From an uncultured Bacilli bacterium (GTDB taxonomy: Bacteria > Bacillota_I > Bacilli_A > RF39 > UBA660), in NCBI GenBank assembly GCA_934098385.1, contig CAKOOJ010000009.1, positions 1 to 30,759 of the forward strand: a stretch of DNA of 30,759 nt, in the 5' to 3' direction. A model generated the notes under the pieces. The model made no database searches. It saw only the letters and a list, made by a program, of their open reading frames with translations, and had not been told where the DNA came from. The first letter of the stretch is position 1. Each line of letters opens with the position of its first letter. The position numbers and the translations under genes were made by a program. Shown one piece after another: positions 24,908 through 30,759 of the stretch.

Positions 24908-26614
24908 TTATTGTAATTTTAAAGTATAAGGATTACTACTTGTTCCATCTCCACTATCTATCATTACATCAGCTTTTAAGTTTATAACAGGTCTAACATT
25001 TCTAGTATTTTTTGTAGAACTCTGATTAAAGATACCATTGTTGTAATTACCAGATATTATTACAGAATTTGTTCCATTAAATTGCGATGGAGAAATCATT
25101 TCAAAAGCTGCCACATTATGATAATCATCATCATCTATAAGATAAAAATATCCATTCATTACTTTAGCAGCACCAGCAAGTACGTATTCATCTACTGAAA
25201 AAAGTCCTATTGGATATTTTAAATCTCCATTTGTTTTATATCCATCAACTAATGTATTCACATCTACTGTATATCTAGAATAAGCATTTGATACATTTTC
25301 TGCGCATTTAAATGTTGGTTTTAATGTAGTATTAGACAAAAAGTATTTCTGATATGATTTATAGTAAGTTTTATTTGTACCATATCCTAATGCTGTATTA
25401 TCACTTGCAATAGATTTATCTGCAAGAGTTTTATCCTCACAAAATAATGTATCTGCTAAATAGCTTGAAAATTCAGTTTTTAAATTATTCTCATACCATA
25501 CATCAACCTCTGTTTTCAAAGTACTATCTACAACATTTACATGCGTTGCATCATATGGTGTTGCTGCCCATTTGCCTCCAGCAGATATACATGCATCTTC
25601 TGTCGTAATTGTTGTATCTACCTCTGCTGCAGTTCCAGCACTATTAAGTTTTATACATTGATTTGTATTACTACTAGTTTGTCCAGTCATACCATACATA
25701 TATCCAATATATGCATTATCATTAGATACATCATTAAAATTAGTTGAAATATATTCTCCATCTGTGTTTTTAGCAGCACCATATAAAATCAATCTTATAC
25801 TTCCATCACCATTTATTCTAACTATTCTCCATATTTTGTCTGCAAAAGATACATAATTATAAGATTGTTTACCTCTAAAATAATATGTAGTACCATAATC
25901 ATCTTCTGCTTTATATATACCTTTTTCAGTCGTTTCAACTTTACTAAAATCAGGTACATCTTTATTAATAGTTATTCTACTATCATTAAGTATCTTACCA
26001 CCTAAAGTATTAGTATTAGTTAATTCACCTTTAACATTTTTAGCCTCTACACCAACATTTAAATTAATTGCTTTAGTACTAGTCTCTGTAGTAGGATAAT
26101 TATCATTAACCCATATCTTTAAATAATATATAGTAGAATCTCCATTATTACTTAAATTATCATTATATAAAACATAATCTACCTTATTAGATAAAGTTTG
26201 TACTTCTCCACAATTACTACTCTCATTAGTTTTACCAACACATAATCTATAATTAATATATTCTGGTTTAACTGTATTAGATGAATTAGGTATTAAACTA
26301 ACACTATAATCTACTGCGTATGTACCATTATTATACACTGTAAATTGATATACATTATTTGTTTGATTAATAGCAGTAGTATCATCCATAGGCGTAGTAC
26401 TAGTTAATGTTATTTTACTACTACCTTCTGTAAAATCTATAGATAAATCTCCAGACTTTACTATTTGATAATCAGTATCAGTATCAACATCCATATATAG
26501 TGAATAACTAGTACCTATTATCCCTAAAGATAGTACAAATACTATTATTACAGATACAAATGCTTGACTCTTTAATATCTTTTTTGCATAACTTTTAAAT
26601 ATAGAATTCTTCAT
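24908..26614 (-). CDS. Surface protein, TasA-like N-terminus, lectin-like C-terminus
   Basis: A 568-residue paralog of the downstream gene, 51 nt apart and probably on one transcript. A membrane anchor at about 16-35 (AFVSVIIVFVLSLGIIGTSY) runs into SLYMDVDTDTDYQIVKSGDL, the usual start of TasA/camelysin-type matrix proteins. The linker TEKGIYKAEDDYGTTYYFRG and the C-terminal module (IWRIVRINGDGSIRLI, YIGYMYGMTGQTS, PYDATHVNVV, ADTLFCEDKTLA, FKCAENVSNAYSR, NGDLKYPIGLFS, RPVINLKADVMI) match the paralog closely. The stretch just before RPVINL (MNGYFYLIDDDDYHNVAAFE and onward) differs completely between the two. The likely role is surface binding or matrix formation. Confidence 0.75.
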   Translation of the reverse strand: MKNSIFKSYAKKILKSQAFVSVIIVFVLSLGIIGTSYSLYMDVDTDTDYQIVKSGDLSIDFTEGSSKITLTSTTPMDDTTAINQTNNVYQFTVYNNGTYAVDYSVSLIPNSSNTVKPEYINYRLCVGKTNESSNCGEVQTLSNKVDYVLYNDNLSNNGDSTIYYLKIWVNDNYPTTETSTKAINLNVGVEAKNVKGELTNTNTLGGKILNDSRITINKDVPDFSKVETTEKGIYKAEDDYGTTYYFRGKQSYNYVSFADKIWRIVRINGDGSIRLILYGAAKNTDGEYISTNFNDVSNDNAYIGYMYGMTGQTSSNTNQCIKLNSAGTAAEVDTTITTEDACISAGGKWAATPYDATHVNVVDSTLKTEVDVWYENNLKTEFSSYLADTLFCEDKTLADKSIASDNTALGYGTNKTYYKSYQKYFLSNTTLKPTFKCAENVSNAYSRYTVDVNTLVDGYKTNGDLKYPIGLFSVDEYVLAGAAKVMNGYFYLIDDDDYHNVAAFEMISPSQFNGTNSVIISGNYNNGIFNQSSTKNTRNVRPVINLKADVMIDSGDGTSSNPYTLKLQ

Positions 26615-26646
26615 ATAATCATCCTTTATAATAACATTACATAATA

Positions 26647-26675
26647 ATCATATAATATTTTGATATATTTTTCAA
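26647..26675 (-). promoter_or_regulatory. Promoter of the surface-protein pair
   Basis: Minus-strand TTGAAA, 17 nt, TATGAT. The leader is about 26 nt, with AAAGGATGAT before the ATG at 26614. Confidence 0.6.
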
Positions 26676-26683
26676 TAAAATGT

Positions 26684-26712
26684 TTGCATTTTACGTAATA
26701 ATTTGGTAAAAT
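26684..26712 (+). promoter_or_regulatory. rpsT: Promoter of rpsT
   Basis: TTGCAT, 17 nt, TAAAAT, then a leader of about 25 nt with the ribosome site GGAAGGAG. It is back to back with the surface-protein promoter. Confidence 0.75.
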
Positions 26713-26742
26713 CAATATTGTATTTAAGGAAGGAGATTAGTT

Positions 26743-27009
26743 ATGCCTAATATTAAAAGTTCTAAAAAATCAGTAAAACAAGATATTAAAACTACAATTG
26801 CTAATAATGTTTATACTGCTAAAGTAAAAAATTCTATTAAAAAAACAGAAAAAGCAATTACAGATAAGAACAAAGATTTAGCTAATGCTGAACTTAAGAA
26901 ATTTGTTTCTAACATTGATAAGGCTTGTTCAAAAGGATTAGTAAAAAAGAATACTTGTGATAGACAAAAAGCAAGATTAAATAAAAAAGTAAAAGAAATG
27001 GAAAATTAA
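26743..27009 (+). CDS. rpsT: 30S ribosomal protein S20
   Basis: Primary 16S rRNA-binding protein of the small subunit. It is 88 residues long, very basic and all helical. It starts MPNIKSSKKSVKQDIK and carries the family pattern through the helices, including NVYTAKVKNSIKKTEKAI and the C-terminal KGLVKKNTCDRQKARLNKK, close to the usual GxIHKNxAxRxKSRLxKK end. The His-Lys position usual in this end is replaced by Val-Lys-Lys-Asn-Thr-Cys. It is monocistronic with its own promoter and a long terminator. Confidence 0.95.
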   Translation: MPNIKSSKKSVKQDIKTTIANNVYTAKVKNSIKKTEKAITDKNKDLANAELKKFVSNIDKACSKGLVKKNTCDRQKARLNKKVKEMEN

Positions 27010-27078
27010 TGATATTATTATAGAAATATCTTAATAATTAAAATAATAGTTCTCATAAATAGATATGAACTAATAAAG

Positions 27079-27123
27079 AAACTGTTAACAAATTAGACAC
27101 TTAATTTGCTTAACAGTTTTTTT
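27079..27123 (+). terminator. Strong terminator of rpsT
   Basis: Long stem: AAACTGTTAA plus CAAATTA pairs with TAATTTG plus TTAACAGTTT across one bulged C, followed by T7. It ends the rpsT transcript about 70 nt after the stop. From 27010 to 27078 nothing else is visible. Confidence 0.85.
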
Positions 27124-27170
27124 ATCTTATAGGAAAATTTATATAGAGATTTAATAAACTAAGAATTCAC

Positions 27171-27199
27171 TTGTTAGTAAATGAAATATTTGATACAAT
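27171..27199 (+). promoter_or_regulatory. Promoter of the ORF6N gene leader
   Basis: TTGTTA, 17 nt, TACAAT. It predicts a transcript start near 27206, about 140 nt before the coding region. Confidence 0.55.
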
Positions 27200-27294
27200 C
27201 TAAATGTATTAATTTAGTTGCTATATATTAATATGACAATTTGATCGACTAGAGTATATAATCTTATTGCAACGAAGAATATATGCATGCATGC

Positions 27295-27327
27295 GAGATA
27301 TATTTTATAAGATATATCTCTTTTTTT
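27295..27327 (+). terminator. Terminator in the ORF6N leader (possible attenuator)
   Basis: Perfect 9-bp stem GAGATATAT / ATATATCTC with an 8-nt loop followed by T7. It lies after the candidate promoter and only 20 nt before the start codon of the next gene, so it should stop leader transcription unless an alternative fold forms. The leader contains a TGCATGCATGC run just before the stem. Confidence 0.7.
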
Positions 27328-27346
27328 ATATGAAGGAGGAAGAGTA

Positions 27347-28204
27347 ATGAATGAATTAGTTAATCAAGAAAAAATAGAAAATATGATTTATGAAATAAGA
27401 GGTAAACAAGTTATGCTTGATAGTGATTTAGCAATTCTTTATGGAACTGAAACAAAAAGAATTAACGAAGCAGTTAAAAATAACAAAAATAAATTTCCTG
27501 AAAGGTTTGCCTGGCAACTCACTAATGAAGAGTATCAAAACTTGAAGTCGAAATTTTCGACTTCAAGTTTAAATAATTACGGTGGTAGAAGAAAACTTCC
27601 ACGTGTTTTTACAGAACAAGGAGTTGCAATGCTAGCAACTATACTAAAAACTAATATAGCAACAAAAGTTAGTATTGCCATTATGGACGCGTTTGTTTTA
27701 ATGAGAAGATATATTTCAACAAATTTATTAGAACAAAAATATATTAATAATCAAGTTATAAAAAATACAGAAGATATAAGATTATTACAAGAATCTTTTA
27801 AAGAATTTGATAAGAAAAGAGATTTAAATGATATGTTCTTTGAAGGACAATTTTATGATGCTTATTCCCTACTTATCGACATACTAAATACTGCTACTAA
27901 AAATATTATAATTATAGATAATTATATAGACAAAAAAATATTAGATGTTTGTTCTAAAGTAAAAGTTAATATAATTATTTATACAAAAGAAATAGATAAA
28001 GAAACTTTAGAAAAATATAATAAACAATATAGTAATGTTAAAGTAAAAATATCTAATAAATACCATGATAGATTTATAATAATCGATTATAAAACTTTAT
28101 ATCACTCAGGAGCAAGTTTTAAAGACTTAGGTAAAAAATGTTTTTGTATAAGTAAAATAGAAAATGATAACATACTCAAAGAATTATTAAAAACAATTAA
28201 TTAA
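27347..28204 (+). CDS. ORF6N-domain protein with PLD-like C-terminus
   Basis: A 285-residue protein of the type often carried by phages and mobile islands. The N-terminal ORF6N DNA-binding domain covers about residues 8-115 (IRGKQVMLDSDLAILYGTET, NKFPERFAWQLTNEE, RKLPRVFTEQGVAMLATIL, IMDAFVLMRRY). A helical linker follows (about 120-165). A C-terminal region holds KYHDRFIIIDYKTLYHSGAS and KDLGKKCF, recalling a half phospholipase D motif (His, Asp) seen in this family. The ribosome site is GAAGGAGGAAG, about 7 nt from the ATG. A leader terminator lies upstream and a decayed copy follows. The function is unproven; family members are thought to act as regulators or antirepressors. Confidence 0.85.
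   Translation: MNELVNQEKIENMIYEIRGKQVMLDSDLAILYGTETKRINEAVKNNKNKFPERFAWQLTNEEYQNLKSKFSTSSLNNYGGRRKLPRVFTEQGVAMLATILKTNIATKVSIAIMDAFVLMRRYISTNLLEQKYINNQVIKNTEDIRLLQESFKEFDKKRDLNDMFFEGQFYDAYSLLIDILNTATKNIIIIDNYIDKKILDVCSKVKVNIIIYTKEIDKETLEKYNKQYSNVKVKISNKYHDRFIIIDYKTLYHSGASFKDLGKKCFCISKIENDNILKELLKTIN
27538..27570 (+). repeat. 33-bp near-perfect palindrome inside the ORF6N gene
   Basis: AAACTTGAAGTCGAAA and its exact reverse complement are separated by one base. It encodes NLKSKFSTSSL, just before the conserved RRKLPRVFTEQG. In the decayed copy the same position also holds a palindrome of different sequence. Confidence 0.9.
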
Positions 28205-28230
28205 TAATATTAATAAACTAAAGAATAAAA

Positions 28231-28650
28231 ATGAATGAATTAGTTAATCAAAAAAATAGAAATTTATGAAATAAGAGATAAACAAGTTATGTTTGATAGT
28301 GATTTAACAATTCTTTATGGTACAGAAACTAAAAAAATTAACAAAGCTGTCAGAAAAAATAAAGACAAATTCTCAGAGAGATTTGCACGGCAATTAAAAA
28401 ATGATGAAGTAAAAATTTTATGGTCGCAAAATGCGACCGCAAATATTAATAAAAAATCTAGAGCATTACCTTATGTATTTGCGGAACAAGGTATTGCATG
28501 CTAACAACAATACTAAAAATTAATATAGCAGCAAAAATTAGTATCGCTATAATGGATGCATTTGTTTTGATAAGAAGATATAAAATCACTTTAAGAATCC
28601 AAGATAAACGCATGAGAAATTATGCCATTATTCTGAAAGAGTTAAATTAA
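28231..28650 (+). pseudogene. Decayed second copy of the ORF6N gene
   Basis: It begins with the same start as the intact gene (MNELVNQ at DNA level, 28231) but loses frame within 25 bases. It resumes as DKQVMFDSDLTILYGTETKK and reads to FAEQGIA, where a one-base deletion (GTTGCAATGCTA in the intact copy, ATTGCATGCTA here) brings a stop at 28502. The remaining frame continues LTTILKINIAAKISIAIMDA to RRY and then diverges to a stop at 28650. The PLD-like part is absent. At least two frameshifts make it non-functional. It is a tandem duplicate 27 nt after the intact gene. Confidence 0.85.
28422..28438 (+). repeat. Palindrome in the decayed ORF6N copy
   Basis: GGTCGCA / TGCGACC around AAA. It occupies the same place in the reading frame as the 33-bp palindrome of the intact gene but shares little sequence with it. 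Confidence 0.85.
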
Positions 28651-28702
28651 TTATTTCTTTTTATTTTATATTTTGATATTATTATTATAGGTGATTTTAT
28701 AA

Positions 28703-29596
28703 ATGAAAAAAACTATGTCTTTAATTATATGTATTTTACTAAGTTTATTAGTTTTATTAAATATTAATAATATATCAGATTATTTAGCAAAATTCTTAGA
28801 AAATGATAAAAAAGTATCTAAACCTACTCCTAATGATTATTATAGAAATTATGATTTTTTATTTGTACAACAATCTAATGAATATATTCCATATAGTTAT
28901 CAAGGATTATTAAATATTATATATAGTACTTTAAATAATGGTTTAGAAACATTTACATTTTATTGTCCAGATGAATATACAGATTGTTTAAAAGATATCA
29001 ATGATATTAGTAAAGATACTACTCTATTATCAAATATTAATAATTACGTTCACCCTTATAATAATTATTCTAAAATTGGAATAGTTACTAAAACAAGTGG
29101 TGAAGTTACTATAAATGTTACTAAACTATATAGTGATACTGATATTGATAAAATAAATAAAGGCGTTGATGAAATACTTACTAAAACTATAAAAAATGAT
29201 ATGAGTGATGATGATAAATTACTTGCTATTCATGATTATATTGTAAATAATACTAGATATGATATTAATAAAGTTAATAGTTCTTCTTATACTGCTTTAG
29301 GTCCACTATTTAGTGGTACTGCAGTATGTAGTGGTTATGCTGACCTAATGGCTATTTTCATCAATAAGTTAGGGTTAAAAAACTATAAAGTTGCAAGTAA
29401 TACTCATGTATGGAATGCTGTACTTATTAATGGTGAATGGTTACACATAGATTTAACTTGGGACGACCCTATCACTAAAGATAGCGATGTTGATACATTA
29501 CAACATGATTTCTTCTTAGTTAATACAAAAAAATTATTAGAATTCGATACTAAAGATCATAAATTTGATTTTACAGTTTATCAAGAACTGAAGTAA
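28703..29596 (+). CDS. Exported transglutaminase-like cysteine peptidase family protein
   Basis: An N-terminal signal anchor (about 5-22, MSLIICILLSLLVLLNIN) leads to an extracellular chain of about 270 residues. The C-terminal transglutaminase-like core has Cys209 in TAVCSGYADL, His235 in NTHVWNAVLI and Asp250 in HIDLTWDDP, the full papain-like triad in order. Bacterial members act mostly as peptidases or wall-modifying enzymes, so crosslinking is not implied. The middle region (about 40-165) is not recognised. AGGTGAT precedes the ATG by eight bases. It converges with the AI-2E family gene and overlaps it by 26 nt. Confidence 0.88.
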   Translation: MKKTMSLIICILLSLLVLLNINNISDYLAKFLENDKKVSKPTPNDYYRNYDFLFVQQSNEYIPYSYQGLLNIIYSTLNNGLETFTFYCPDEYTDCLKDINDISKDTTLLSNINNYVHPYNNYSKIGIVTKTSGEVTINVTKLYSDTDIDKINKGVDEILTKTIKNDMSDDDKLLAIHDYIVNNTRYDINKVNSSSYTALGPLFSGTAVCSGYADLMAIFINKLGLKNYKVASNTHVWNAVLINGEWLHIDLTWDDPITKDSDVDTLQHDFFLVNTKKLLEFDTKDHKFDFTVYQELK

Positions 29597-30554
29597 ACCA
29601 TTTAGGTTTATTTTTTTTATAATAGCCATATGCATCTCTTATTATAAGTGTAATTGGTGTAGAAATTATCATACCAAGTATTCCAAAAAAATGACTAAAT
29701 ATTATTACACTTATAAGTATATAAATAGGATTTAAATTTACATTTTTACTAACTATCATAGGCTGAATAATATTATTCTCTAAAGATTGTACTACTATTA
29801 TTATTACTGTAACGATTATCCCTAATCTAAAATTCTTAGTAAGCCCAATCAATATTGCTGGAACTCCTCCAATATAAGGACCAATATATGGAATTATATT
29901 TGTAATCGCACAAAATAATGCAAATAATATAGGACTTGATAACCCAATTACACTAAAAGCTACAGACAAAATAATAAACATAAACAAAGTATCTAATATC
30001 ATACTTTTTATATAAAGCCTTAAATCTTTACTTATATTTATTCTTAAATTTTCTGGAATAAATTTAAAATATGATGCAGGATTTTTTCTAATCAAGAAAT
30101 AAAAACCAAATATCATACTATAAACTATATCCATAGTTAATCCAACTATATTATTAAGACAACTATTCATATGTTTTAAATTAGATATTATCATTTCTTT
30201 TATATTTAAATTAATATATATTTTATACAAATACTTATTATGCAATATATAATATTTTATAATAGGTATTATCTTCTTTGATTCTATTATTATAAGTGGA
30301 ATTAGTTTAAATAGAATAAATATTACACTACCAATAAATAATAAAAATATAATTATAGTTGTTAATCCCCTATTAAAATTAATTTTATCTACAATTGGTT
30401 TTAGTATCCATGATAAAACATATCCAAAAAATAAAGGGCTTAATATGGATAGCATCATGCAACATATACCAGTAATCTTCAACATTCTAATTATGTATAT
30501 GCTTACTAAAAATATAAGAAGTGTTATTAAAATATTTATATTATTTTTTTTCAT
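29571..30554 (-). CDS. AI-2E family transporter (PerM-like)
   Basis: An integral membrane protein with about eight hydrophobic segments. The family signature region FALFCAITNIIPYIGPYIGG and VPAILIGL near residue 220-245 and the end FGILGMIISTPITLIIRDAY are clear. Members export solutes or ions, and the AI-2 label is historical. The longer reading starts with TTG at 30590, next to a possible -10 box (TATAAT at 30591-30596, minus), so I start at the ATG 30554, giving 327 residues. No good ribosome site is visible for either, and the start is the weak point. Its 3' end overlaps the transglutaminase-like gene. Confidence 0.88.
   Translation of the reverse strand: MKKNNINILITLLIFLVSIYIIRMLKITGICCMMLSILSPLFFGYVLSWILKPIVDKINFNRGLTTIIIFLLFIGSVIFILFKLIPLIIIESKKIIPIIKYYILHNKYLYKIYINLNIKEMIISNLKHMNSCLNNIVGLTMDIVYSMIFGFYFLIRKNPASYFKFIPENLRINISKDLRLYIKSMILDTLFMFIILSVAFSVIGLSSPILFALFCAITNIIPYIGPYIGGVPAILIGLTKNFRLGIIVTVIIIVVQSLENNIIQPMIVSKNVNLNPIYILISVIIFSHFFGILGMIISTPITLIIRDAYGYYKKNKPKWFTSVLDKL
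29594..29619 (+). terminator. Intrinsic terminator of the transglutaminase-like gene
   Basis: Stem TAAACC / GGTTTA with a 5-nt loop (29594-29610) followed by T8. It includes the stop codon and lies inside the 3' end of the opposing gene. Confidence 0.7.
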
Positions 30555-30633
30555 ATTACTATTATTAACTATATTATTTTTTTTATACAAATTATAATAT
30601 TTTGTATTTACATTTGTTTTACAATAAAAACAG

Positions 30634-30668
30634 AATATCTGCTAATTTTTATATACAGATATTTTTTA
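30634..30668. terminator. Hairpin near the right edge, probable terminator
   Basis: Stem AATATCTG / CAGATATT with a 14-nt loop, followed on the plus strand by ATTTTTTATTT-type sequence. On the minus strand a weaker T5 run lies beyond CTG. It may end a minus-strand gene outside the window. Beyond it only a short dyad TTCACT...AGTGAA (30729-30751 area) and no gene is seen. Confidence 0.45.
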
Positions 30669-30759
30669 TTTGTAAGTTTTAGAAAAAAAATTTAAAAAAA
30701 TGTAATAAAAAAAAAGGAAATACAAATTTTTTCACTATATATATAAGTGAAGGGTATAT

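Noticed and set aside
22331..26614. Reading the two surface proteins as type IV pilins because of the N-terminal hydrophobic helix
   Set aside because: There is no prepilin peptidase site (Gly before Phe-Thr-Leu-x-Glu) ahead of the helix. The SYS(M/L) followed by the D-L-S pattern fits TasA/camelysin-like proteins better.
30590..30590. TTG start for the AI-2E family protein
   Set aside because: It abuts a TATAAT box and has no ribosome site, so the internal ATG at 30554 is more likely.

Overview
The window comes from a very AT-rich Gram-positive-type bacterium. The composition, the standard genetic code (TGG is the Trp codon and TGA is not read through), extended Shine-Dalgarno sites of the AGGAGGTGAT type, and the gene set (ClpP, RNase J, LCP wall protein, CdsA/RseP, S20) suggest an uncultured gut Bacillota of the class Bacilli, close to the RF39 or Erysipelotrichia-like lineages. 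This placement is inference, because no rRNA gene is present.

Layout from left to right. 1-2760: the end of an Rpn-type nuclease/transposase gene, then a minus-strand operon of a nucleoside kinase-like protein and GAPDH. 2871-6132: clpP, two small unknown genes and argS. 6202-10335: minus-strand envelope genes, namely a small unknown, a membrane-anchored Ig-like protein, an LCP ligase with an extra extracellular domain, and an InlB-repeat surface protein. 10486-15660: rseP, cdsA, two unknown proteins, a short SSB and endonuclease IV. 15738-16372: a small ATGA-coupled pair. 16387-20003: a compact four-gene operon of two membrane proteins and two tandem amidoligase (glutamine-synthetase-fold COOH-NH2 ligase) paralogs. 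20004-20590: an intergenic region that holds a candidate type I toxin-antitoxin locus. 20591-22261: RNase J. 22331-26614: two large paralogous surface proteins with TasA/camelysin-like N-termini and C-type-lectin-like C-terminal modules. 26743-27009: rpsT. 27124-28650: an ORF6N-domain gene behind a leader terminator, followed by a decayed copy. 28703-30554: a secreted transglutaminase-like protein and an AI-2E family permease.

Three loci stand out. (1) At 20061-20356 a 24-residue hydrophobic peptide gene on the minus strand has a Shine-Dalgarno site that can be hidden by its own 5' leader. The same leader is complementary, in four collinear blocks, to the mRNA's 3' UTR. An antisense RNA with a near-consensus promoter covers that 3' UTR. 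These parts suggest a conformational switch. (2) The amidoligase operon looks like an envelope-associated amide-bond-forming system of unknown substrate. (3) The C-terminal part of the 841-residue surface protein has sharply different base and codon use, rich in C-ending codons, as expected of a diversity-generating-retroelement variable region or a recently exchanged cassette.

Most other genes are housekeeping. Several start codons were set to an internal ATG because the longer reading begins inside the Shine-Dalgarno sequence.
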